A DNA stretch of 41,265 nt from Acidobacteriota bacterium (GTDB lineage: Bacteria > Acidobacteriota > Terriglobia > UBA7540). This document shows, piece by piece, positions 10,813-20,288 of the stretch (its first letter is position 1; every line of letters starts with the position of its first letter). The translations under genes and the position numbers were made by a program. The notes beneath the pieces were generated by a model, which saw only the letters and a list, made by a program, of their open reading frames with translations, ran no database searches and was not told where the DNA came from. The stretch spans positions 1-41,265 of the forward strand of contig JAKAWG010000047.1 of assembly GCA_021817045.1 (NCBI GenBank), read 5' to 3'.

Positions 10813-11835
10813 ATGAAGCAACTCGGCGCAGGGATTGTGGGCACAGGATGGGTTTCGGGGGAATACATCCGCGCGTTTGAAGCCAACCCGCAAACGCAAA
10901 TGCGCGGCATTGTCAGCCGGGAAAAAGCGCGGGCGCAGGCCAAGATGGCGGAATACGGCCTCGCGGAGTGCCATGCCTATGACCGTCTCGAAGAGATGCT
11001 GGCAGACCGTGAGATTCACATTGTAGCCCTTGCGACGCCAAATTACCTGCATGCGGAACAGGGCGTGGCGGCGGCAAGAGCCGGCAAACATCTGGTGATC
11101 GAGAAGCCCGTAGCACTCGACCTCACGGCGCTCCATGAACTGCAGACCGCCGTGCGCGCCGCCAAGGTCAGGACCGTGGTGGGCTTCGTGCTCCGCTGGA
11201 ACCCGCTCTTTGAGACAATCCGCGCCCTGCTCGCCGATAACGTGGTCGGCCCCCTTTTCTTCGCCGAGGTGGATTACCTTCACGGCATCGGCCCCTGGTA
11301 CGCCCAGTACGAGTGGAACACCAAGAAAAGCATGGCTGGCAGCAGCCTGCTCACGGCTGGGTGTCACGCCGTAGATGGTCTGCGTTGGTTTGTCCAGAAG
11401 CGTGCGGTCGAAGTGTTCGCCTATGCCAACTTTAGTCCTAACAACCCCCTGCGTTATGAGTACGAGCCTAACAGCGTTACTCTCGTGAAATTCGAGGACG
11501 GAACCCTAGGCAAAGTAACGTCCTCGCTCGAGTGTGTTCAGCCTTACGTGTTCCACATCAACCTGCTTGGAGAGCAGGGCGCCATCCGCAACAACCAGGT
11601 CTTCACCAGGCGCTGGCCGGGGCAGAAAGGCTGGGCAACGATTCCCACCATTTTGCCCGACAGCGGCGACGTGGCCCATCACCCCTTCCGCGAGGAGATC
11701 AACCACTTTGTGGATTGCATCGTCAACCACCGGGAGTCGCACGCGAACCTTGAGGACGCCGCTCTCACTCACGAAATCTGCTTTGCGTCGGAAATCTCCT
11801 CGCGCGAGCACCGTCCGGTGAAATTGCCGTTGTAA
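10813..11835 (+). CDS. Gfo/Idh/MocA family NAD(P)-dependent oxidoreductase
   Basis: A 340-residue protein with an N-terminal Rossmann fold (GIVGTGWVSGEYIRAF) and the family signature EKPVAL at about residues 97-102. The C-terminal dimerisation/substrate domain has GSSLLTAGCHAVDGLRWF, whose histidine is typical of the active site. The ATG at 10813 is preferred over the one at 10798 because GAGGAG at 10800-10805 sits at the right distance before it. The family oxidises or reduces sugars, inositols and sugar-like alcohols in the cytoplasm; the substrate cannot be predicted. It is the last intact gene before the transposon remnants. Confidence 0.88.
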   Translation: MKQLGAGIVGTGWVSGEYIRAFEANPQTQMRGIVSREKARAQAKMAEYGLAECHAYDRLEEMLADREIHIVALATPNYLHAEQGVAAARAGKHLVIEKPVALDLTALHELQTAVRAAKVRTVVGFVLRWNPLFETIRALLADNVVGPLFFAEVDYLHGIGPWYAQYEWNTKKSMAGSSLLTAGCHAVDGLRWFVQKRAVEVFAYANFSPNNPLRYEYEPNSVTLVKFEDGTLGKVTSSLECVQPYVFHINLLGEQGAIRNNQVFTRRWPGQKGWATIPTILPDSGDVAHHPFREEINHFVDCIVNHRESHANLEDAALTHEICFASEISSREHRPVKLPL

Positions 11836-11921
11836 GACTGGCGTCTCGCCGGCAACGCCAGGAGGAAACTGGATGGTCGCAAAAGCTGTCACGCACGCGG
11901 CCACGGAATCAATCGAAATAT

Positions 11922-12029
11922 TTGGAAACTGATCTTCGACATCCCGACCGGGTGGCCTGGATGTTTACGTGGGTTGCAGCCGCCTACAACCTGATGCGGA
12001 TCCGCAACCGGATGGGAGCGACAACATGA
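11922..12029 (+). pseudogene. C-terminal scrap of an IS5/IS1182-like transposase
   Basis: About 35 codons read HPDRVAWMFTWVAAAYNLMR followed by IRNRMGATT and a TGA at 12027-12029. This is the typical tail of DDE transposases of the IS5/IS1182 group, where an aromatic-rich helix with AAAYNLVR closes the protein. Nothing recognisable precedes it, so only the end of the element is left. The assignment rests on this one motif. Confidence 0.55.
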
Positions 12030-12146
12030 AGTTCAGGGAGAAGCGTCTCTGGAAGTACGAAAAAAGGCAGTGAAAGCCACCGGAAAGCGTGGCGAGCGGA
12101 AGTACGGAACTCCTCGAGATCTCGCTCGCAACGAAGCAATTGTTCT

Positions 12147-12644
12147 AATTACAGCCATGTTTGTGTTTGTGCTGCGTCGGGATTCAACTGGCGGAACTTG
12201 TCCCGGTTGGAGCGTCAGGATCTCCAGTAGCAACCCGGCGGCGCCGGGATCATCCTTCGCTCCCGAGGGCCGAAAGCTTTTGCAGTAGTTGGGCAGAACG
12301 GTTGGGTGAAGGGGAAAAATCACCAAGTGCTTGTATTTCGTCAGCATAAAGACCCGTGCTCCCCGCGATTGGTCGAGGGGCACAGCGACCAACTGCCTGC
12401 CCAATCGCTGCCGAAGTGCCGTGACCCAAACCTCGACGGCTGTCGGCGTGTGGTCAATCAATCCCCTCTCCTGTTTCGAAGAGCCCGGAATTTCGAGCAC
12501 CCGCGCATGTTTCTGATCAACCGCATCGAAGACGCCGACGTGCAGGCCCTGCGCCAGTTCGTGGTACAGAGTCCTCTGGGCCGTCGAAGAAGTCGAGCGC
12601 CGCATGGCGGGCAAAGTGGTGGATCTACTCAGTGGCGAGACCAT
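12147..12644 (-). pseudogene. IS110-family transposase remnant
   Basis: The minus frame shows the N-terminal DEDD (RuvC-like) half of an IS110 transposase: YHELAQGLHVGVFDAVDQKH, then VAVPLDQSRGARVFMLTKYK, HLVIFPLHPTVLPNYCKSF and RPSGAKDDPGAAGLLLEILT, all characteristic blocks in the right order. It is cut after about 165 residues, whereas intact members have about 340-400, and the transposase_20 half with the catalytic serine is absent. The first catalytic aspartate block (usually VGVDWA) is altered to VGVFDA. The start is probably near 12602, where MRRSTSS begins. No inverted or direct repeats are evident, as expected for IS110. Confidence 0.8.
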
Positions 12645-12754
12645 AAAGAAGCCGGAGGCTAAGCAGGCTTGAGCCGATAGCAGCCGGTAGCAAGGTGTTG
12701 GGGAAATGTTCCGTTAGTGAATGAGAACATTGGGACGCCTAGTCCCGTTTGTCA

Positions 12755-13171
12755 TTAGGTCGCGATTTGATCTCGGCACCCAGCCGCGGGCAAATGGCGC
12801 GGCTTAATACCCAGCGCCGCGAGCACCTAGCGGGCTTGTCTGCTTCCTGCCGTTATACCCCGCTTCCGGGTCTGCCCCACCGTCAGGTCCACGACGTGAA
12901 TGGTCCAGAGCGCCTCCAACGCTGCCGACGCGGACAGGTTCACTTTCTTCGCGCGCAACTTCTTCTCCAGAGCGCGATCCAGCAGGAAGGCGAGCGCCGC
13001 GACAAAAATGTGCGCTTCCACGCGGGGTGGGGTGCGTTGGTGGATGGGGCGCATCTCGATGATGCCCTTCAGTTCACGGAAGCCTCGTTCGACTTCGGAC
13101 AGTTCCTCGTAGATCTGGATTGCCTTCACCTCACTAAGACACGTATCCGTATCGCCTACCGAGCTCTCCAA
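12755..13171 (-). pseudogene. IS1634/IS4-like transposase C-terminal remnant
   Basis: The minus frame carries the C-terminal part of a DDE transposase: IYEELSEVERGFRELKGIIE, then MRPIHQRTPPRVEAHIFVAA, LAFLLDRALEKKL and ALEALWTIHVVDLTVG. The glutamate of the catalytic triad falls in the ELSEVERGFRELK region. An in-frame TAG at 12827-12829 (after GSRQAR) is followed by VLAALGIKPRHLP and the original stop TAA at 12755-12757. The N-terminal two thirds are gone. It lies only 110 bp from the IS110 remnant, on the same strand. Confidence 0.75.
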
Positions 13172-13551
13172 CCATTGGCGGGAAGTGTCCGTGTTGCAGA
13201 CGCCGTGCGCTGACAGCCCGGTTAGGATGTGATGCGCGTCACAACGAATCGAGAGGGCATGAGGTAAACTAGAGACGTGTCAGGCTTCGCAGGTGTTTCT
13301 GTGAGGACATGCATCAGTTTTCGCGCGCACCGCTTGCTCCCGCGGCTTTTCACTGACCTCGAGTTGGGCGAGTTTGTGCATGGGTCCGGTTTTTGTGCCG
13401 CAAGCGCAACCTGCGTTCCCGTTTTCTTGTTCCCGCCGAAGGAACTAGGCAGAAATGACCGTCACCTTCTAAGTTCCCGTGAATCTTTCTGTGTTGATGA
13501 GAGCCGGCGGGCGCGGGCGTGCGGACCGAATATCCAGATGGAGGAACAATC
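13172..13551. other. Non-coding interval upstream of the citrate synthase gene
   Basis: About 380 bp between the transposase debris and gltA. I see no gene in it. It should hold the promoter of the citrate synthase gene or of the whole central-carbon cluster. The only firm signal is the Shine-Dalgarno GGAGGA at 13540-13545. Confidence 0.4.
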
Positions 13552-14865
13552 ATGGAGAAGGAAGTCCTAAGTATCCTCGACCGCCGTACCAACGCTACTT
13601 ATGATCTCCCGCTCTACAAAGGCACGGTTCGCGCTATGGATTTGCGCCGGATCAAGACCGCGCCCGACGAATTTGGGCTTATGAGCTATGACCCTGCCTT
13701 TATGAACACGGCCTCGTGCCAGAGCGCCGTCACGTTCATCGATGGCGATAAAGGGATCTTGCGTTACAGGGGTTACCCAATTGAGCAAGTGGCGGTGCAG
13801 TGTTCGTTCTTGGAGGTGGCTTATCTCGTGCTATTCGGCGAACTGCCCACCTCCTTGGAGTTGAACTCCTGGGTGGATTCGATTACTCACCACACTATGC
13901 TTCACGAATACATCAAGAAGTTCCTCGAAGGATTCCGCCTTAGGTCACACCCAATGGGAATGTTCATCAGCACGGTCTCGGCGCTTTCCACGCTTTATCC
14001 TGAAGCGCGAGACGTCCACGATGCAGAGACGCGGAAACTGCAAATCTACCGCCTGATTGGCAAGGTTCCCACTATCGCCGCCTACACGTACCGGCACGGT
14101 CTCGGTTTTCCCTACGTCTACCCTGATAACGACCTTAGCTACACCGCGAACTTCATGAACATGCTGTGGAAGATGGTCGAGCCGAAGTATGGGGCTAATC
14201 CCGTTCTCGCGCGCGCTCTTGATATTCTCTTCATCCTGCACGCCGACCACGAGCAAAACTGCAGCACCAACGTCATGCGGTCAGTGGGCAGCGCCCAGGC
14301 GGACCCGTACGTCTCGGTGGCTGCCGCTGCCGCGGCGCTTTCTGGCCCGCTGCATGGCGGCGCGAACGAACAAGTTCTGAACATGCTGGATGAGATCGGC
14401 TCAAAAGACCGCGTGCCAGCTTATGTCGAGCACGTTAAGGCCGGGCACGGAAAACTGATGGGGTTCGGGCACCGCGTCTACAAGAATTATGATCCGCGGG
14501 CCAAGATTATCAAACAGACGGCCGATGAGGTCTTTAAGGTTACTGGCACGAATCCCAAACTCGATATTGCCCTGGAACTCGAGCGGATTGCACTTGAAGA
14601 CGAATATTTTGTTAAGCGGAAGCTCTATCCTAACGTCGATTTCTACTCGGGGATTATTTATCAGGCGTTGGGTTTTCCGCCGGAAATGTTTACCGTGTTG
14701 TTTGCGATTCCTCGAACAGTAGGATGGCTCGCCCAGTGGCAGGAGATGCTCCAGGATCCGGAGCAGAAGATTGCGCGTCCGCGACAAATTTACACGGGTT
14801 ACGGACCGCGGGATTTTGTTCCGATCGATAAGCGAGGCACGAAGGCAACGACGTCGGTCGCCTAG
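13552..14865 (+). CDS. gltA: Citrate synthase
   Basis: A 437-residue citrate synthase that condenses oxaloacetate with acetyl-CoA. GGAGGA at 13540-13545 selects the ATG at 13552 over the upstream in-frame GTG at 13519. The catalytic triad is complete: His268 in LHGGANEQV, His307 in GFGHRVYKNYDPRAK and Asp363 in YPNVDFYSG, almost the same numbering as the E. coli enzyme. The N-terminal beta domain (about residues 1-60) has the longer form of type II, NADH-sensitive enzymes, though allostery cannot be judged here. It heads a plus-strand series of TCA-cycle genes; 200 bp separates it from icd, so icd may have its own promoter. Confidence 0.96.
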   Translation: MEKEVLSILDRRTNATYDLPLYKGTVRAMDLRRIKTAPDEFGLMSYDPAFMNTASCQSAVTFIDGDKGILRYRGYPIEQVAVQCSFLEVAYLVLFGELPTSLELNSWVDSITHHTMLHEYIKKFLEGFRLRSHPMGMFISTVSALSTLYPEARDVHDAETRKLQIYRLIGKVPTIAAYTYRHGLGFPYVYPDNDLSYTANFMNMLWKMVEPKYGANPVLARALDILFILHADHEQNCSTNVMRSVGSAQADPYVSVAAAAAALSGPLHGGANEQVLNMLDEIGSKDRVPAYVEHVKAGHGKLMGFGHRVYKNYDPRAKIIKQTADEVFKVTGTNPKLDIALELERIALEDEYFVKRKLYPNVDFYSGIIYQALGFPPEMFTVLFAIPRTVGWLAQWQEMLQDPEQKIARPRQIYTGYGPRDFVPIDKRGTKATTSVA

Positions 14866-15065
14866 GAGGCTGGGCTGGAACACCTTCGGATGTCAGGCTG
14901 AGCCAATGAAATTTCGCGGCGTTTGAAATATCATAACGAGCACCGTGATTCTTTATTGTTCCGACAAGTCGGGGCCGCTCAGATTGATGCCCTTCGCCCG
15001 TTTTCAGCTAACTCTTAGTTTTGGACTGCGGTTGAATCTGTACTGACTACGAACAGGAGGTGGGA

Positions 15066-16316
15066 GTGGACTCTTACAACGGCAATCCTGTCCCGGCAGA
15101 TGGGCAGATCATCGAAGTACGGGACGGCAAGTTCATCGTTCCCGACAATCCGATCATTCCCTTTGTCGAAGGTGACGGTGTCGGGCCCGACATCTGGAGG
15201 GCCTCCCAAGCGGTCTTTGATGCGGCGGTCGCGCGCGCATACGACGGTAAACGCCGGGTCACATGGTATGAAGTATTCGCCGGAGAGAACGCCCATAAGC
15301 GCTTCGGGGAGTGGTTGCCGCAAGGTACGCTTGACGCCATTCAGCGCTTTCGCATCGCGATTAAAGGGCCGCTCACCACCCCAGTGGGCGGTGGAATTCG
15401 AAGTTTGAACGTCAGCCTGCGACAGCGACTCAATCTCTATGTCTGCCTGCGCCCTGTCCGCTATTACCCTGGCGTCCCTTCGCCTGTGAAGCACCCAGAG
15501 CGCTTGGACGTCATCATTTTTCGGGAAAACACGGAGGACGTTTACGCGGGCATCGAATGGCAACAGGGAACCCCAGGGGCAGCAAAGGTCATCGATTTCC
15601 TTAATCGGACGATGGGAAAAAACATTCCCGAAGACTCTGGCATCGGGATCAAGCCGGTGAGCGTACGCGGCTCCAAGCGCCTGATCCGGCGCGCCATCCA
15701 GTATGCACTCGAAAACGGACGGAAAAGCGTGACGTTTGTCCATAAAGGTAACATCATGAAATTCACCGAAGGCGCATTTCGGGATTGGGGTTACGAGCTG
15801 GTGAAAGAAGAGTTTGCGGATGTTTGTGTTATGGAAGCGGACGTGGGAGCAAACGTGCCGTCCGGCAAGATTTTGGTGAAAGACCGTATCGCCGACTCAA
15901 TGTTCCAGCAGGTGCTTTTGCGCCCGAACGAATACGACGTGATTGCCACGCCCAACCTCAACGGTGATTACCTCTCGGACGCCTGCGCTGCCCAAGTAGG
16001 CGGCTTGGGCATGGCGCCGGGCGCCAACCTTGGCGACGAACACGGCGTGTTTGAAGCAACCCACGGAACAGCGCCCAAATATGCCGGCCAGGACGTCATT
16101 AATCCTTCCAGCGTGATCCTGAGCGGCATGCTGATGTTTCAATTCATGGGCTGGCGGGAGGCCTCCCAACTCATCGAGCTGGGCATCACAGAAACGATCA
16201 AGCAAAAGCGCGTCACCTACGACCTGCACCGTCAGATGGAAGGCGCAGTGAAACTTCGAACTAGCGAATTCGCCGAGGCGATCATCGACAACATGACCGC
16301 GCGAACTGCGGTTTAA
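15066..16316 (+). CDS. icd: Isocitrate dehydrogenase (NADP-type)
   Basis: A 416-residue decarboxylating isocitrate dehydrogenase. AGGAGG at 15055-15060 points to the GTG at 15066 ([13 protein letters not shown]); the GTG at 15060 overlaps the ribosome site and is unlikely. Features of the E. coli-type dimeric enzyme are present: [13 protein letters not shown], the phosphorylatable substrate serine in [27 protein letters not shown], the lysine/aspartate metal region and [12 protein letters not shown]. In E. coli the serine is controlled by AceK; no aceK is visible here. The product 2-oxoglutarate is the substrate of the oxidoreductase encoded downstream. 25 bp precede mdh. Confidence 0.95.
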   Translation: MDSYNGNPVPADGQIIEVRDGKFIVPDNPIIPFVEGDGVGPDIWRASQAVFDAAVARAYDGKRRVTWYEVFAGENAHKRFGEWLPQGTLDAIQRFRIAIKGPLTTPVGGGIRSLNVSLRQRLNLYVCLRPVRYYPGVPSPVKHPERLDVIIFRENTEDVYAGIEWQQGTPGAAKVIDFLNRTMGKNIPEDSGIGIKPVSVRGSKRLIRRAIQYALENGRKSVTFVHKGNIMKFTEGAFRDWGYELVKEEFADVCVMEADVGANVPSGKILVKDRIADSMFQQVLLRPNEYDVIATPNLNGDYLSDACAAQVGGLGMAPGANLGDEHGVFEATHGTAPKYAGQDVINPSSVILSGMLMFQFMGWREASQLIELGITETIKQKRVTYDLHRQMEGAVKLRTSEFAEAIIDNMTARTAV

Positions 16317-16341
16317 GAGACAAACATCATAGGAGGCACGA

Positions 16342-17304
16342 ATGAGAAGAAAGGTCACAGTGGTGGGAGCAGGAAACGTCGGAGCCAGTTGCGCTCTTCG
16401 CATCGCTGACCGAGGATTGGCGGACGTGACGCTCGTGGACGTCATCGAGGGAGTGCCGCAAGGTAAGGCGCTGGATATCCTTGAAGCCAGCCCGATTCGC
16501 AAAGCGGACGTGGAGGTCGTCGGCAGCAATGATTATGCCCCCACAGCCAATTCCGACATTGTTGTATTGACGGCAGGCTTTCCCCGCAAGCCTGGCATGA
16601 GCCGAGATGACTTGCTGTGGGCCAACTACGAGATCGTCAAGAGCTCAGTCGAGCAGGCGGCGAAGTTTTCTCCCGACAGCATTTTGATCATCGTGACCAA
16701 CCCGCTCGACGCCATGTGCCACGTGGCGCTTCATTCAAGCACATTTCCTAAGAATCGCGTGATAGGCATGGCCGGTGTCCTGGACACGGCCCGTTTCCGC
16801 ACTTTTGTGGCTCAAGCGCTGGATGTGTCGGTGGAAGACGTCGTGGCGTTCGTAATGGGCGGGCACGGCGATTCGATGGTGCCCCTGGTACGATATTCCA
16901 GCGTTGCCGGAATCCCGCTAACCGACTTGATGGGCGCGGAAACGATCGCAGCAATTGTGCAACGGACGCGACAGGGAGGCGCCGAGATCGTGAAGTACCT
17001 GAAGACGGGCAGCGCGTATTACGCCCCGTCGGCGGCCGTGGCGGACATGGCGGAGGCAATTCTGGGCAACAGGAAGCGAGTGCTTCCCTGCTCCGCTTTA
17101 CTCGAAGGCGAATACGGCATACGCAATCTGTTTGTCGGTGTGCCCGTCAAGCTCGGAGCAAAAGGGGTCGAAAAGATATTTGAAGCCAAGCTCACGGAAG
17201 AGGAAATCGCGGCCTTGCAGAAGAGCGCGGCTGCCGTGAACGAACTAGTTGACGTCATGAAGCCGAAGCTGGGCCCAGTGAAGGCTTCGGCTGGAGGCCG
17301 ATAA
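16342..17304 (+). CDS. mdh: Malate dehydrogenase (LDH-like type)
   Basis: A 320-residue NAD-dependent malate dehydrogenase, with AGGAGG at 16331-16336 ahead of the ATG. The Rossmann motif is VVGAGNVGA and an aspartate ends the second strand (VTLVDVIEG), indicating NAD preference. The substrate loop [13 protein letters not shown] has the arginine that selects malate/oxaloacetate over lactate/pyruvate. The catalytic histidine is in [10 protein letters not shown]. The length and pattern fit the tetrameric LDH-like MDH group. The gene supplies oxaloacetate for citrate synthase and is followed after 7 bp by the ferredoxin subunit of the oxidoreductase, so it is co-transcribed. Confidence 0.95.
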   Translation: MRRKVTVVGAGNVGASCALRIADRGLADVTLVDVIEGVPQGKALDILEASPIRKADVEVVGSNDYAPTANSDIVVLTAGFPRKPGMSRDDLLWANYEIVKSSVEQAAKFSPDSILIIVTNPLDAMCHVALHSSTFPKNRVIGMAGVLDTARFRTFVAQALDVSVEDVVAFVMGGHGDSMVPLVRYSSVAGIPLTDLMGAETIAAIVQRTRQGGAEIVKYLKTGSAYYAPSAAVADMAEAILGNRKRVLPCSALLEGEYGIRNLFVGVPVKLGAKGVEKIFEAKLTEEEIAALQKSAAAVNELVDVMKPKLGPVKASAGGR

Positions 17305-17311
17305 ATACGTC

Positions 17312-17602
17312 ATGCCTGAAACCCTGACGCCGATTATCTCGAGCCGTAAAGTCCGTGGGCGGGTCTATGTCGATCGGAACCGCTGTAAGGGTTGTGGTTT
17401 CTGCATCGAGTTCTGCCCGCCGAAGGTGCTCTCGTTTTCGGCATCGTTCAACGAACACGGGTACCACTCGCCCGAACTGGTCCGGCCGGAGGGCTGCACG
17501 GGCTGCGATTTGTGCGGCCTCTACTGTCCTGACTTTGCCATTTTTGCAGTGCGCGAACCTAGGCCCGTTCCTTCTGCGGAGAGGGGTGCAAGTGAAACCT
17601 AA
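17312..17602 (+). CDS. korD: 2-oxoacid:ferredoxin oxidoreductase, delta (2x[4Fe-4S]) subunit
   Basis: A 96-residue ferredoxin-like protein with two CxxCxxCxxxC clusters, CKGCGFCIEFC and CTGCDLCGLYC, each followed by proline as usual for [4Fe-4S] centres. It would move electrons from the thiamine centre of the beta subunit to ferredoxin. Its 3' end overlaps the next gene by 11 bp, which shows a tightly coupled operon. The subunit order delta-alpha-beta-gamma is that of 2-oxoglutarate:ferredoxin oxidoreductases. Confidence 0.9.
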   Translation: MPETLTPIISSRKVRGRVYVDRNRCKGCGFCIEFCPPKVLSFSASFNEHGYHSPELVRPEGCTGCDLCGLYCPDFAIFAVREPRPVPSAERGASET

Positions 17603-18749
17603 AGGTGATCGGGTGCTTACCGGAACCCAGTTCCTGGATGGCGACCAGGCTTGCTGCGAGGGAGCGCTGGCAGCGGGGGCTAATTTCGCGGCAGGATATC
17701 CCATTTCGCCATCCACCGAAATCGTGGAACGGTTTGCTTCACGCATTCCCGCCGTGGGCGGTGTTTTCCTCCAAATGGAAGACGAACTCGCGGCGTCCAT
17801 TGCAATCGTGGGAGCAACGTGGGGAGGGGCGAAGGCGTTCACGGTGACTTCAGGCCCAGGGTTTTCGTTGATGATGGAGCATATCGGGTATGCCTCGATG
17901 ACGGAGACTCCCTGCGTCTTCGTTGACGTCCAACGCGGAGGTCCATCGACCGGATTGCCCACGCTCCCTGGCCAGGCAGACATGATGCAGGCCCGCTGGG
18001 GTTCACACGGCGACTACGAGATTATCGCGCTCTCTCCGAATTCTCCCCAGGAATGCTTTGACCTGGCAATTGACGCTTTCAACCTGGCAGAACAATACCG
18101 AACGCCGGTCATGTTCATGATGGATGAAAGTGTCGGACACATGACAGAGAAAGTGGTCATCCCGCCGGCGAATGAGATCAAGGTTCTGCCGCGCCGTTAC
18201 ACCAGGCTGCCGCCGGTGGAGTACCGTCCCTTCCGGCCTAGCCCTGAAGGCATTCCCGAAATGGTGAAGGCGGGCGAGGGCTACCGTTTTCACATGACCG
18301 GCTTGACGCACGACGAGCGGGGCTATCCGGCGATGGATTGGCAGGTGCAAGACAAACTGGTGCGGCGGCTGGTCGGAAAGATTCGCGACCATGCTGCCGA
18401 TATTGTGCGATGCGAAGAGAAGCATACTTTCGATGCCGAGATCGTGGTGGTGGCCTATGGCATCACTTCGCGCGTCGCCCTGAAGGCAGTCGAAATGGCG
18501 CGCGAGGAAGGAATCCGAGCAGGGCTCCTTCGGCCGGTTGTGGTCTGGCCGTTCCCGGAGAAACGTATCCGAGAACTTGCCGGGAGAATGAAAAGCCTTG
18601 TCGTCGTTGAGATGAATTACGGCCAATTGTTCTACGAGGTTGAACGGGCGGCAGGGGGCAGGGTGCCCACATCGTTGGTATCTCATGGGGGTGGAGCTGT
18701 CCACGAGCCCGAGACAATCCTCGCAGAGATCCGGAGGGCCGCTCAATGA
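17592..18749 (+). CDS. korA: 2-oxoglutarate:ferredoxin oxidoreductase, alpha subunit
   Basis: A 385-residue alpha subunit. The open frame reaches back to 17355, but that part lies out of frame inside korD; the GTG at 17592 behind GAGGGG (17581-17586) is the credible start. The protein shows the pyruvate:ferredoxin oxidoreductase domain I with GYPISPSTEIVERF, the TSGPGFSLMMEHIGYA block and a C-terminal transketolase-like domain II (VVAYGITSRVALKAV, LLRPVVVWPFP, VEMNYGQL). The last motif is typical of KorA rather than of pyruvate enzymes, but 2-oxoglutarate versus branched-chain substrate is not certain. It overlaps korB by 4 bp (ATGA). Confidence 0.9.
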   Translation: MKPKGDRVLTGTQFLDGDQACCEGALAAGANFAAGYPISPSTEIVERFASRIPAVGGVFLQMEDELAASIAIVGATWGGAKAFTVTSGPGFSLMMEHIGYASMTETPCVFVDVQRGGPSTGLPTLPGQADMMQARWGSHGDYEIIALSPNSPQECFDLAIDAFNLAEQYRTPVMFMMDESVGHMTEKVVIPPANEIKVLPRRYTRLPPVEYRPFRPSPEGIPEMVKAGEGYRFHMTGLTHDERGYPAMDWQVQDKLVRRLVGKIRDHAADIVRCEEKHTFDAEIVVVAYGITSRVALKAVEMAREEGIRAGLLRPVVVWPFPEKRIRELAGRMKSLVVVEMNYGQLFYEVERAAGGRVPTSLVSHGGGAVHEPETILAEIRRAAQ

Positions 18750-19624
18750 GCGAAGCGATCGGCGTTCAGCCCGTGAACCCTGTGGAGCCGTTTCTTCGCA
18801 CCGAACGGATGCCCCATATCTGGTGTCCAGGTTGCGGCATCGGCACGACCGTGAATTGTTTCGCCCGCGCGCTGGTGAGCTCTAAACTGCCTCTCGACAA
18901 GGTTGCTGTGGTCTCAGGGATTGGCTGCACCGGACGGGTGGCCGGTTACGTGCGGCTGGATTCGTTTCACACCACGCACGGCCGCGCCATTCCTTTCGCT
19001 ACGGGACTCAAGCTCGCGAATCCGGAGCTGACGGTGGTTGTCTACAGCGGGGACGGGGATTTAATTGCCATCGGTGGTAACCACTTCATCCACGCGGCGC
19101 GCCGCAACGCCGACATCAAGGTTATTTGCGTGAATAACTTCATCTACGGAATGACCGGCGGCCAAGTGGCACCGACGACGCCAACGGCCGCTCTGGCCAC
19201 GACCACACCCTATGGCGCATTCGAGCGCCCCTTTAACCTGCCCTTCCTTGCAGAATCCTCGGGTGCTGTTTACGTTGCGCGCTGGACGGCCTACCATGTT
19301 CGCCACATTGCGCACTCGATGAGCGAGGCGTTCAAGAAGAAAGGGCTCTGTTTTATCGAGATCATCGCACCGTGTCCCACGCTTTATCAGCGCCGGAATC
19401 ATTTCGGCGATGGACTCGAAGCGATGCGGTATTACAAGCAAAAGAGTGTCGTCCGAAACGGCGCCAACACGCGCGACGTGCAGATTGATCTTCAAGGAGA
19501 GATCGTCGTTGGGAAGTTTGTCGATATTGAACGGCCGACACTGAAACAGGCTATGGACCTGCAGCTCCGGCAGAAGCTGGACTTGCCGCCCTCGAACGGT
19601 GGAGGTTCTCATGAACTCGACTGA
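18746..19624 (+). CDS. korB: 2-oxoglutarate:ferredoxin oxidoreductase, beta (ThDP) subunit
   Basis: A 292-residue ThDP-binding beta subunit. It begins with HIWCPGCGIGTTVNCF, continues with VSGIGCTGR and FHTTHGRAIPFATGLK, and carries the cofactor motif GDGDLIAIGGNH...VNNFIYGMTGGQ. A later CPTLYQRRN is the usual KorB segment. The start overlaps the korA stop by 4 bp and the end overlaps korC by 14 bp, so translation is coupled. With the alpha subunit it would convert 2-oxoglutarate and CoA to succinyl-CoA, or run in reverse with low-potential ferredoxin. Confidence 0.93.
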   Translation: MSEAIGVQPVNPVEPFLRTERMPHIWCPGCGIGTTVNCFARALVSSKLPLDKVAVVSGIGCTGRVAGYVRLDSFHTTHGRAIPFATGLKLANPELTVVVYSGDGDLIAIGGNHFIHAARRNADIKVICVNNFIYGMTGGQVAPTTPTAALATTTPYGAFERPFNLPFLAESSGAVYVARWTAYHVRHIAHSMSEAFKKKGLCFIEIIAPCPTLYQRRNHFGDGLEAMRYYKQKSVVRNGANTRDVQIDLQGEIVVGKFVDIERPTLKQAMDLQLRQKLDLPPSNGGGSHELD

Positions 19625-20240
19625 AATCCGCATTGCGGGTTTTGGCGGCCAGGGGGTAATCCTGGCCGGAATGATTCTCGGCAGGGCGGCGTCAATTTAT
19701 GATGGGAAGTATGTCACACTCACGCAGAGCTTTGGTCCGGAGGCCCGCGGCAGCGCGTGCAGCGTTCAGTTGATCGTGTCGCAGCAGCCCGTCCTTTACC
19801 CCTATCTCACCCGTGCCGACATTCTGGTTGTCATGTCGCAAGAAGCACACGAGCGGTTCGCAGCCGGACTCATGCCTGACGGCGTGTTGCTCTACGAAGA
19901 AGATCTGGTCAGAGTCAATGGGACAGCACATGCCGGAAAGGCATTTGGCATCCCGGCTACCCATTTGGCCGAAGAGCTTGGCCGGAAACTCATCCTCAAT
20001 GCGGTGATGGTGGGATTCACCACCGGCATAACCGGTGTGACAAGCCCGAAGGCGGCCAGGAACGCAATCCGCGACTTGGTTCCTCCTGGAACAGATGCAC
20101 TCAACCTCGCGGCGTTCGACAAGGGACTGGAATTCGGGTTGAATCGATATGGCAGCGCCATTCAGACCCAACAGGCGACTGTTCCAGAGGAAGCGTCTTC
20201 TATGACTTTCCGTGCCAACGGGAGCAAACACGATTCATGA
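19611..20240 (+). CDS. korC: 2-oxoglutarate:ferredoxin oxidoreductase, gamma subunit
   Basis: A 209-residue gamma subunit. GGAGG at 19601-19605 selects the ATG at 19611, inside the end of korB. The family motif GFGGQGVILAGMILGRAA opens the protein, followed by SFGPEARGSACSVQLIVS and LNAVMVGFTTGI. About 25 C-terminal residues are an unstructured-looking tail. The set delta, alpha, beta and gamma is complete, so the enzyme should be functional. Confidence 0.92.
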   Translation: MNSTEIRIAGFGGQGVILAGMILGRAASIYDGKYVTLTQSFGPEARGSACSVQLIVSQQPVLYPYLTRADILVVMSQEAHERFAAGLMPDGVLLYEEDLVRVNGTAHAGKAFGIPATHLAEELGRKLILNAVMVGFTTGITGVTSPKAARNAIRDLVPPGTDALNLAAFDKGLEFGLNRYGSAIQTQQATVPEEASSMTFRANGSKHDS

Positions 20241-20288
20241 AAAGCGACGAACTGTCAAACCGAGTCTAAGGAGTGGGTTCAATCTTTT

